DNA of 22,933 nucleotides. Origin: a virus. Below the pieces are notes generated by a model. That model worked only from the letters and a program-made list of their open reading frames with translations, had not been told where the DNA came from and ran no database searches. Location of the stretch: IMG/VR virus record IMGVR_UViG_3300033153_014275, positions 1 to 22,933 of that record; one strand, written 5' to 3'. Made by a program: the position numbers and the translations under genes. This document shows positions 12,631-18,951 of the stretch, one piece after another; position 1 is the stretch's first letter, and every line of letters starts with the position of its first letter.

Positions 12631-13920
12631 ATGTTTACTAACAAAGAACTATTAAATAAGAAAAACTTTCAAAAGGCTTTGATTATGATGCCTACTATCG
12701 ATCTGGCCCCTGAGGAAGCCGATAGGTTTCGGGATTATGTTTTCGATCAGTCGGTCTTAAAAAATAATGCCCGGCAGGTAAAGATGAATAAAGCTACTGT
12801 TAATATTCGTGCTGTCGGGTTGGGTAGTGAGAAGTTTTTGCACCCTGGTGCTACCTTCTCCTCATCTGATTATAAGACCAGACTTACCCATAACCTTATT
12901 CAACTAACCGCTAAGGAGGTTAGAGGTTGTGTAGTAATTCCCGATGATGATATTCAAGATAATATCGAAGGTGATGCTTTTATAGACCATATTATGAAAA
13001 TGGTTACTAAGCAGATTGCTAATGAACTGGATGAGGCCTATTGGATAGGCGATACCCATGGTTTAAGTGGTTTTGCTAACACCGATATAAGAAGTCTTTT
13101 TGATGGCTGGAGATATAGGATTCTTCATAGTGGTCCCGGCGAGGATTACGAGAACGACGTTTCCGGTTCGGCCACTATATTAGATGCTGCTCCTGGGGCT
13201 ACTGCAGCTATTACTGGTGTATCACAAGCTGATCCTTGTGTAATTACGGCTACGGCACATGGTTTTTCTACCGGGGATCAGATAAAGATTACTAATGTAG
13301 AGGGAATGACCGAACTTAATGGCAAGCTGTATAAAATTACTAAACTTACTGCCGATACCTTCTCATTAGACGGTATAGATTCGACTGGATATACTGCATA
13401 CACTTCAGGGGGAGTTTGCATTAAACAAGACTTCTTACTTACTGGTAAGATTGTTGAACAGAATTCTTCGGCTCCTTATAATTGGGAATTTAAGTTCGGT
13501 AAAGCCAGAAGAGTCTTACCGGCTAAATATAAAAAGGAAGGTCTGGAAAGCCTTAGATATTTTACTAACGACCAGGTAGCGCAAGACTATATCGATGCTT
13601 TATCTGCTCGTGCCACTAATATAGGCGATTTAGCGCTTACTGGCGGAGCTCCTCTAAAATCGGGGGTAATACCGATTGTACCATGTCCTTTAATGGCCAA
13701 TGATCTGGATGCTGATGGAAAACTAGGCGAGGGTAGTTATACTGATTGTATGCTGACCCATAAGGATAACCTGATTGTGGGTATCTATAAGGAGATCCAG
13801 ATGGAGACCGAAAGACAAGCTGCCGATAGAGCTACTTACTTCTTCTATACTTTAAGGGCAGATCTGGCGGTTGAGAATGTAAATGCTATAGTGCTTATCA
13901 AGAATTTACTTACTGGTTAA
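12631..13920 (+). CDS. Major capsid protein with an inserted beta domain
   Basis: GAGGTG lies 8 bases before ATG. The 429-residue protein follows the scaffold, as a capsid protein should. The core matches the HK97-fold XkdG-like style: an N-terminal arm, VNIRAVGLGSEKFLHPG (57-73), LTAKEVRGCVVIPDDDIQDN (92-111), a spine helix IDHIMKMVTKQIANELDEAY (118-137), and C-terminal VIPIVPCPLM, GIYKEIQMETER and FFYTLRADLAVEN. Residues ~191-263 form an insertion (TAAITGVSQADPCVITATAH, GFSTGDQIKITNVEGM, TELNGKLY, STGYTAYTSGG). I recognise it as an FCCH-like beta domain common in phage fibre proteins. It would probably project from the shell surface. No N-terminal propeptide cut site can be picked by eye. 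Confidence 0.87.
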   Translation: MFTNKELLNKKNFQKALIMMPTIDLAPEEADRFRDYVFDQSVLKNNARQVKMNKATVNIRAVGLGSEKFLHPGATFSSSDYKTRLTHNLIQLTAKEVRGCVVIPDDDIQDNIEGDAFIDHIMKMVTKQIANELDEAYWIGDTHGLSGFANTDIRSLFDGWRYRILHSGPGEDYENDVSGSATILDAAPGATAAITGVSQADPCVITATAHGFSTGDQIKITNVEGMTELNGKLYKITKLTADTFSLDGIDSTGYTAYTSGGVCIKQDFLLTGKIVEQNSSAPYNWEFKFGKARRVLPAKYKKEGLESLRYFTNDQVAQDYIDALSARATNIGDLALTGGAPLKSGVIPIVPCPLMANDLDADGKLGEGSYTDCMLTHKDNLIVGIYKEIQMETERQAADRATYFFYTLRADLAVENVNAIVLIKNLLTG

Positions 13921-13944
13921 AAATCTGATTAATGGGGGAGTTAA

Positions 13945-14226
13945 ATGTTGTATAGATTATATAACTATGGTAATTCTAGGTCCCTACCCTATAAAGGAAT
14001 GAATGTTTTTGTGGGCAAGAACCAGTTTATCGATACTGAGGATAAGGAAATGGCGGACGCTCTGTCTGCTTTTCCTTATCTTGATATTGTAGAGACTGTC
14101 GATAATGAAGGTTATGAAAAAATGAATTTCTTTAAGCTGAGGAAATTGGCTAGAGATCGGGGAATTGAGTTATCTCCCAAAATTAAAAAGAAGGAATTGA
14201 TTAAGCTTTTAAATGAAACGAGGTGA
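13945..14226 (+). CDS. Small head protein with SAP/HeH-like C-terminus
   Basis: ATG with GGGGGAG upstream, 93 residues. The N-terminal half, MLYRLYNYGNSRSLPYKGMN and then TEDKEMADALSAFPYL, resembles short phage head proteins placed after the capsid gene. Residues ~60-92, MNFFKLRKLARDRGIELS and then KKKELIKLLNE, have the helix-extended-helix pattern of SAP/HeH motifs, often nucleic-acid binding. It may contact DNA or the capsid near the connector. The end overlaps the ribosome site of the next gene. The role is uncertain. Confidence 0.6.
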   Translation: MLYRLYNYGNSRSLPYKGMNVFVGKNQFIDTEDKEMADALSAFPYLDIVETVDNEGYEKMNFFKLRKLARDRGIELSPKIKKKELIKLLNETR

Positions 14227-14234
14227 AAGTAAAA

Positions 14235-14558
14235 ATGGATTTGACTAAAGTAAGAGATTTAGATCCTAATATAAATCAAGTAATGAGTAGGATTCTTATA
14301 GCAGCATTTGAGAGGATTGGCCCGGCAGGGCAGGCCACTACTGGAACAGGAGCCGATGTAGGAAAAGTTACCATAGAAGGCCTACATGCGAATGGTGTAG
14401 TTTTGGTTAGCGGGGCCGAATCCATAGTTAACGGCGTTGGATCTGTGGTAGCTGATGAGGGATTTTTTACGGTCTATGATGGAGATGCAACCACTCCGGC
14501 TGCCATAGACAGCAAAAAGGTAAACTATTTCGTGGTCGATCTGGGGACTGCTGCTTAA
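14235..14558 (+). CDS. Possible capsid decoration or head accessory protein, 107 aa
   Basis: I start at ATG 14235 because GAGGTG (14220-14225) is 9 bases upstream. A GTG at 14223 is part of that ribosome site and is unlikely as a start. The protein has a helical N-terminus (VMSRILIAAFERIG) and then a glycine- and valine-rich beta region (KVTIEGLHANGVVLVSGAES, VNYFVVDLGTAA). Size and place right after the capsid gene fit a decoration or head-fibre-like protein, but no family is recognised with certainty. Confidence 0.6.
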   Translation: MDLTKVRDLDPNINQVMSRILIAAFERIGPAGQATTGTGADVGKVTIEGLHANGVVLVSGAESIVNGVGSVVADEGFFTVYDGDATTPAAIDSKKVNYFVVDLGTAA

Positions 14559-14567
14559 AAAGGTAAT

Positions 14568-14596
14568 GGTAGGCCTAACTATATCTTAGGCCTGCC
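14568..14596 (+). other. Intergenic 11-bp hairpin without a T run
   Basis: GGTAGGCCTAA (14568-14578) pairs with TTAGGCCTGCC (14586-14596) around a 7-base loop; one pair is G-T. No T run follows, so it is not a standard terminator on the + strand. It may stabilise or mark the 3' end of the abundant head-gene mRNA before the connector gene. Confidence 0.6.
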
Positions 14597-14623
14597 GAGA
14601 TTTAATAAAAAGAGGTAAAAGAC

Positions 14624-15496
14624 TTGACAGTAAAAGGAAATTATATTGATGATTCTATGGTAGATAATTGGCCGGCCGGTGCGACTGATGTGGAGAAACA
14701 GGCCATTATAGATGGGGCGGAGAAGCTGGTCGAGCGGATAACTAAAGATTATTTTTATCCTAAAAATTTTCATGAATTTTTAAATGGTAATGGTCGAGAT
14801 AGAATTTTTTTAGCTATTAGGCAGAAAATCCTTTCGGTTAACTACTTGGCTATTTGTGATATACCTTTGGCAACTGTTGATAAGACCGGCACGGATATAT
14901 CTGGTACCGCTGGAGAATATACCGTTATCTTAACTATCTCTACTACTAAAGATTATTATAAGAATGCCTACTTGGGGGTTAAGGATAATTCTGAATCAGT
15001 TAATAAATTGTGGGGTTGTAGGATCTTAAGTAATACGGCTAGCGATGGGGACGGTAAAGCGACCTTTACCTTAGAACAACCTTTAAAAATGACTCTAGAA
15101 GAAGCGGATACTGTTTCGATTATAACTAATTGGGATTATGATATCGATTGTATCTACCGAAACCCTAAAGGCGTTACTCATGAACCCGGTACTCTTATGG
15201 AACCCGCTGAGTTCTTTATTGATAATTATTTCCCTAAAGGGGTTAGGAATGTTGAGGTTAAGGGTACTATAGGCCATTACACCTGTCCTCAGGCTATTAA
15301 AGACGCTTGTGTAATTCTGGCTAGGCATGAAAATGATAGTACCCTCTATACTAGCTATAGCGAATTTAAAAGTGAAAAACTGGGGGATTATTCCTATACC
15401 CGTGATGACAGCCAGAAATATATGACTGGGGTAACCGAAGCCGACCTTAAAATCAAGCCCTATATAAATCATAGATTGGTTTTAGCGACCATTTAA
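14624..15496 (+). CDS. Head-tail connector (adaptor) protein with an internal insertion
   Basis: TTG start with AGAGGT 7 bases upstream, 290 residues. The N-terminal part DVEKQAIIDGAEKLVERITK followed by DYFYPKNFHEFLNGNG (42-57), and the C-terminal part VEVKGTIGHYTCPQAIKDAC with EFKSEKLGDYSYTR, together look like a gp6/gp15-type connector that docks on the portal. Such adaptors usually have 100-200 residues. Between them, residues ~83-172 form a beta-rich insertion (AGEYTVILTISTTKDYYK, NAYLGVKDN, GKATFTLEQPL). The core assignment rests on order and pattern, the insert boundary on sequence character. Confidence 0.72.
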   Translation: MTVKGNYIDDSMVDNWPAGATDVEKQAIIDGAEKLVERITKDYFYPKNFHEFLNGNGRDRIFLAIRQKILSVNYLAICDIPLATVDKTGTDISGTAGEYTVILTISTTKDYYKNAYLGVKDNSESVNKLWGCRILSNTASDGDGKATFTLEQPLKMTLEEADTVSIITNWDYDIDCIYRNPKGVTHEPGTLMEPAEFFIDNYFPKGVRNVEVKGTIGHYTCPQAIKDACVILARHENDSTLYTSYSEFKSEKLGDYSYTRDDSQKYMTGVTEADLKIKPYINHRLVLATI

Positions 15497-15509
15497 AGAG
15501 GTCTTTATT

Positions 15510-15836
15510 ATGCCGGTAAAAGATTTTTTAAATTTGAGTGTGGTAAGTAAAAAGAAAGCCTCGAGTACTGGTGATCCGGTTGAAGCCTGGGCTAATGTGA
15601 ATACCACTCTAAAATGCTGTATATTCCCGACCACCTATTCTGAAAGGACTTCTTTTCCCCAAAGCACTTATTTAAGATCTGACATATCTCATAAAATGTA
15701 TTGCCTGAGTAGCGAGGATCTTAAAAGCGGTTATAAAATCGTAGATGGTGAGGACGAGTATCTGGTTAAAAAGGTATTGCCCTGGTCCCATTCTGGGATA
15801 AAGTATTTAAAGGTTTATTTAGCGGAGATTAAATAA
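15510..15836 (+). CDS. Head closure / head-tail joining protein
   Basis: ATG following GAGGTC, 108 residues. The pattern LSVVSKKKASSTGDPVEAWA at the start and DEYLVKKVLPWSHSGIKYLK at the end matches the small beta-barrel head-closure proteins (SPP1 gp16-like), which plug the connector after packaging. It has two adjacent cysteines (LKCCIF). It overlaps the following gp10-like gene by one base (TAATG), and the gene order connector - closure - gp10 - terminator supports the call. Confidence 0.68.
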   Translation: MPVKDFLNLSVVSKKKASSTGDPVEAWANVNTTLKCCIFPTTYSERTSFPQSTYLRSDISHKMYCLSSEDLKSGYKIVDGEDEYLVKKVLPWSHSGIKYLKVYLAEIK

Positions 15837-16267
15837 TGGCTGGTGAAAAATTTGTTAGGTTAGAAATCTTAAACGGTAAGGAATTGGCCGATAAATTTCG
15901 TAAAAGTGGCAACGAGATCCAGGATAAAATAGATAAAGCTTTATTAAAAGCTGGCCATTTAGTGGAGGCTGATGTAAAAAAATCTTTCGGTACTTCTCCC
16001 AGTCCACCCGGCGGTCCTCCGGGAGTATTGACTGGCACTTTAAGGCGGTCCATTGCTACCCGGCTAATTCCGGGTAATGCTCAGGTGGGAACAAATGTTG
16101 TTTATGCCCGGGCATTGGAGTTTGGTTATGCACCAAGGAATTTAGAAGCCCGGCCTTATCTATATCCGGCCTTAAAAAGGAATAAAGCGGAGATCTTAAA
16201 AATATTACGTAAAGGTTTAGGCGATGAACTGGCCAGTGTTTTTAAGGGCTTTACTAAAATATTATAA
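15836..16267 (+). CDS. HK97 gp10-family tail completion protein
   Basis: 143 residues. The pattern is clear: KALLKAGHLVEADVKKSFG at 38-56, a proline/glycine loop (SPSPPGGPPG), TGTLRRSIATRL, VGTNVVYARALEFG and ARPYLYPALKRN. These are the usual marks of the HK97-gp10/SPP1 gp16.1-like family that joins tail to head or completes the tail. The start is coupled to the previous stop. Confidence 0.85.
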   Translation: MAGEKFVRLEILNGKELADKFRKSGNEIQDKIDKALLKAGHLVEADVKKSFGTSPSPPGGPPGVLTGTLRRSIATRLIPGNAQVGTNVVYARALEFGYAPRNLEARPYLYPALKRNKAEILKILRKGLGDELASVFKGFTKIL

Positions 16268-16278
16268 AGAGGTAATTT

Positions 16279-16701
16279 ATGAGTCTGACTAATATTTTGG
16301 ATAAGGTAATTGCTATTGTTAATAATGATACTAATTTAAAGGGTGTTTATTTTGGTGATCAGTCTGCTTATTCTGATTACCCGGTGGCTTGTGTGGGAAC
16401 CGGTGAACCTTTTATGCTGGATGAAAACTTTCCGGTGATAGCTCAACAGACTATAAGGGATGAAAAATATACCGTAGGCATTTTGATATTGCAGAAATTT
16501 GAGGATACCGAAGCCAATGCTAAATCAATCATAACTTTGACCGAGACCATGAGGAATGCTTTAAGGTCTGATCTGACTCTGGGCAATTATTGCTATCAGG
16601 GCGAGATAGCCAGCAGCAAATTCGTATGGGGATCTAAAGGTGATATATTACTTAGGATTTCCCTTACTATAGTGAATTATATTAAAAGAATTTCCACTTA
16701 A
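16279..16701 (+). CDS. Probable tail terminator protein
   Basis: ATG with AGAGGT upstream, 140 residues. It follows the gp10-like gene and precedes the tail tube, as tail terminators (lambda gpU / SPP1 gp17-like) do. Features include MSLTNILDKVIAIVNNDTNL at the start, a middle YTVGILILQKFEDTEANAKS, a helix TLTETMRNALRSD, and C-terminal ILLRISLTIVNYI. It probably caps the tail tube at its final length. The family call rests on position, length and alpha/beta pattern. Confidence 0.7.
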   Translation: MSLTNILDKVIAIVNNDTNLKGVYFGDQSAYSDYPVACVGTGEPFMLDENFPVIAQQTIRDEKYTVGILILQKFEDTEANAKSIITLTETMRNALRSDLTLGNYCYQGEIASSKFVWGSKGDILLRISLTIVNYIKRIST

Positions 16702-16715
16702 AGAAGGGTGATTTT

Positions 16716-16904
16716 ATGAAATTAAAATTTAATAGAAATATAGAACTTGAAATTGTGGGCCTGGGAGTATTTGAGCCTGGAAAGGTTATAAATATTGATG
16801 ATGAAGCAAAGGCGAAAAAATATTTAGATACTGGCTACTTTAATCTGGTTAAAAAGAGAAAAGTTAAGAAAAGAAAATCTAAAAAGAAAGGAGCTGATAA
16901 ATAA
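16716..16904 (+). CDS. Small protein with very basic tail, 62 aa
   Basis: ATG with AAGAAGGG upstream. The N-terminus is beta-like (LKFNRNIELEIVGLGVFEPG, then KVINIDDEAKAKKYLDTGYF) and the C-terminus is a lysine/arginine tail (KKRKVKKRKSKKKGADK). Small proteins of this kind, beta-core plus basic tail, often lie next to tail tube genes. The function is unknown; the tail could bind nucleic acid or acidic partners. It ends in an overlap (AATAATG) with the tube gene. Confidence 0.65.
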   Translation: MKLKFNRNIELEIVGLGVFEPGKVINIDDEAKAKKYLDTGYFNLVKKRKVKKRKSKKKGADK

Positions 16905-18352
16905 TGCCACAAGGAGCAAGAGGACATATCGGAATTAAGAAAGAAGAAACCTGGGGTCAAAAAGTAGCAGGGGATAATGATTGTTTCTTACCTTTTGTTA
17001 GTGAAACTCTGACTGCAAATATTGAAGAAGTCTTATCCGCTGCCCAAAGGGGAATACTTGACGAGCCTAAATCCTACCAGGGCGAAAGGTCTTTCGGTGG
17101 TGATGTGGTAGTAGAAGCACATCCAGCAAGTCTGGGTCACCTGTTGAGAAGTGCCATTAATGAACCGGAAGCAGCAACCCCGGCAGGTACTCAAGAAACC
17201 GAATTAGAGGATTGCGAGGATAAATGGGATGAGAAGATAGATCCTGGGGTAATTTCTGGAGTGGATGCAAGTTGGTTTAAGAAAGGCACTAAATCAGTCA
17301 AAATCCAGGTTACAACTGGAGTGGCTGCCGATACTATTCTGGCTACCGAAGTATTACCTTCAACTGATATGACGAATGACACTCATATTAAATTATGGAT
17401 AAAATCATCTGTTGATTGTAATGAAGGTGATCTGGTCTTAATGGTTAGTGAGGTGGCTGAATGTGGTGGAGTTGAAGGAACTACCTTAAAATCCGTTGAT
17501 ATCCCTGCTTTGGTTGCTGGGGTAGAAAAGGAATGTACCATTGCTTTAGGGACTATGACTAATTTTGATGCAATAATTAGTATCGGTTTAAAAATGCACG
17601 TGGATAAGGGCGAATGCGTTATTAATATTGATGACGTGAGAAGATTAGTTACCAGTGATGCTGCTAATGCCAAGCAACATATATTTATACCCAGACAGGC
17701 TACTGATTTTCATGCGGATTGCCCGATTAACCCCTATACTTTTGAAGTCTATCGGGATCAAGGGGATGCCTTCCAGTTTTTGGGAGCGATAGTTAATACC
17801 TTGGCCTTAAATTTCTCCACTACGGATAAGATCTTAAAGGCTACCTGCGGGATTATTACTAAAAATCTAGGTGATACTCCGAAAACCGCTTTATCGCTGG
17901 AAACTACAGATCCTTTTACCTGGGAGCAGGCGATAATTAGTATAGCCGGTTCCCCTAATAATGATATAGATACCTTTGGGTTAAATTGGGATAATAAATG
18001 TATAGCGAAATATACACTTAATAATACCGCTATACCAAGGAAGTTTATTAGAAATGGCTTTAGGGAAATACCGGTTAACTTTAATATAGATTTTGTGGAT
18101 CGGGTTGAATATGAAAAATTTAAGGCCGGTACAGAGCAGGCTGTGCAGGTTAAATTTGTGGGGGCGGAATGTGAAACCGGATATTATTATACCCTACAGA
18201 TTGATATCCCTAAATTTAGATATCTTACTTATCCTATTAATATGGGCGGACCAGGACCGATAGTCTGTGGAGTTACCGGTAAGGCCAAATTCAGCGCTGC
18301 TGATCAGTATGCGGTCAAATTTACCTTAATCAATCTTGAAACCGGGTATTAA
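16904..18352 (+). CDS. Tail tube (major tail) protein with an inserted carbohydrate-binding-like domain
   Basis: 482 residues. The N-terminal core, GARGHIGIKKEETWG (4-18) with FLPFVSETLTANIEEVLSA and GERSFGGDVVVEAHPASLGH, and the C-terminal half (VEYEKFKAGTEQAVQVKF, YPINMGGPGPIVCGVTGKAK, AVKFTLINLETGY) fit the tail-tube family of long-tailed phages. Residues ~100-250 form a separate beta-sandwich-like unit: LEDCEDKWDE, KKGTKSVKIQVTTG, THIKLWIKSSV, TIALGTMTNFDAIISIGLK and CVINIDDVRRL. I recognise this style from carbohydrate-binding-like domains in phage structural proteins. It would decorate the tail shaft. No sheath gene follows, so the tail is non-contractile. Confidence 0.75.
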   Translation: MPQGARGHIGIKKEETWGQKVAGDNDCFLPFVSETLTANIEEVLSAAQRGILDEPKSYQGERSFGGDVVVEAHPASLGHLLRSAINEPEAATPAGTQETELEDCEDKWDEKIDPGVISGVDASWFKKGTKSVKIQVTTGVAADTILATEVLPSTDMTNDTHIKLWIKSSVDCNEGDLVLMVSEVAECGGVEGTTLKSVDIPALVAGVEKECTIALGTMTNFDAIISIGLKMHVDKGECVINIDDVRRLVTSDAANAKQHIFIPRQATDFHADCPINPYTFEVYRDQGDAFQFLGAIVNTLALNFSTTDKILKATCGIITKNLGDTPKTALSLETTDPFTWEQAIISIAGSPNNDIDTFGLNWDNKCIAKYTLNNTAIPRKFIRNGFREIPVNFNIDFVDRVEYEKFKAGTEQAVQVKFVGAECETGYYYTLQIDIPKFRYLTYPINMGGPGPIVCGVTGKAKFSAADQYAVKFTLINLETGY

Positions 18353-18452
18353 GGTAAAAGATAAAGGATAGGATAAAATTTTAGTAAATAGGGTGTAAAT
18401 TTTAAAAGTATGAGGGTATTTTGAAGAATTATCTTGGAAGAAAGGAGCAATT

Positions 18453-18752
18453 ATGGCTAAAGTTAAGATCGGTGAAAAGGAATTTGAAATTGATAAATTC
18501 AATATGAATGATATTATGGAAATTGATGAAAAAGTAGGGGATATTACTAAACTGGGGCAAGAAGAAAAGGTAAGGGATAAATTAAAAAGTATTAGATACG
18601 TTCTTTGGTATGCTATACATAAAAAAAATGAAAAGATTACCGAAACCGAAGTGGGGAACATGATTACCATTTCCGAGTTGAATAAGATCCTCGAGGGGGT
18701 AATGAAGGCTGCCGATATACCAAAAAACCCTATTATAAAGCCGAAGAAGTAA
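18453..18752 (+). CDS. Tail assembly chaperone, short form (gpG-like)
   Basis: ATG after AAGAAAGGAG, a strong ribosome site; 99 residues. The acidic helical protein (IGEKEFEIDKFNMNDIMEID, EKVRDKLKSIRYVLWYAIHK) lies between tail tube and tape measure, where lambda gpG equivalents sit. These chaperones coat the tape measure during tail assembly and are absent from the mature virion. Its last codons contain the slippery site, after which the frame ends in TAA at 18750-18752. The 100 bases before it hold no gene, only the ribosome site. Confidence 0.8.
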   Translation: MAKVKIGEKEFEIDKFNMNDIMEIDEKVGDITKLGQEEKVRDKLKSIRYVLWYAIHKKNEKITETEVGNMITISELNKILEGVMKAADIPKNPIIKPKK

Positions 18753-18919
18753 TTGAAATACTTGGCTACACTTATAATTGGAGTTTACCTGATTACTGTT
18801 ATATTCCTTTAAGAAAATTGTTTACTAAAATTATGCCTAAGGCTATTGAACGGTATAAACAGAAAATTATTTTAGAAAAAGCTATATTGAAATTTCTTGG
18901 TGTCAAGGATATTGTATAG
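18453..18919 (+). CDS. Tail assembly chaperone, -1 frameshift product (gpGT-like), 155 aa
   Basis: Reading shifts back one base at AAAAAAC (18722-18728), giving 92 residues of the short form and then 63 residues in the -1 frame, beginning PYYKAEEVIEILGYTYNWSL and ending at TAG 18917-18919. The downstream frame has no good start of its own. It carries a T-domain-like pattern (PDYCYIPLRKLF, MPKAIERYKQK), so it is clearly coding. In lambda and many siphophages the gpG/gpGT pair is made this way, and the T part recruits tail tube subunits. The coordinates span both frames. Confidence 0.8.
18722..18767 (+). promoter_or_regulatory. Programmed -1 frameshift site: slippery heptamer plus hairpin
   Basis: In frame, the heptamer reads A AAA AAC (18722-18728), a canonical -1 slippery sequence. 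Ten bases later a bulged hairpin starts: AGCC (18739-18742) pairs with GGCT (18764-18767), and AAGTA (18747-18751) pairs with TACTT (18759-18763), with a 4-base bulge and 7-base loop. The zero-frame stop overlaps the hairpin. Together they are placed to stimulate slipping into the downstream chaperone frame. Confidence 0.82.
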
Positions 18920-18951
18920 CTTTTTTGCTTAAAAAAAGAGGTGGGAATTTA

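Noticed and set aside
14223-14234. GTG start for the possible decoration protein
   Set aside because: This GTG is part of the GAGGTG ribosome site for the in-frame ATG at 14235.
18353-18452. Small gene or terminator in the gap after the tail tube gene
   Set aside because: The 100 bases contain stops in all useful frames and no stable hairpin with a T run; only the AAGAAAGGAG ribosome site stands out.
18925-18951. Upstream TTG start for the tape measure
   Set aside because: It would place the AGAGGTGGG ribosome site inside the gene; TTG 18952 is correctly spaced from it.
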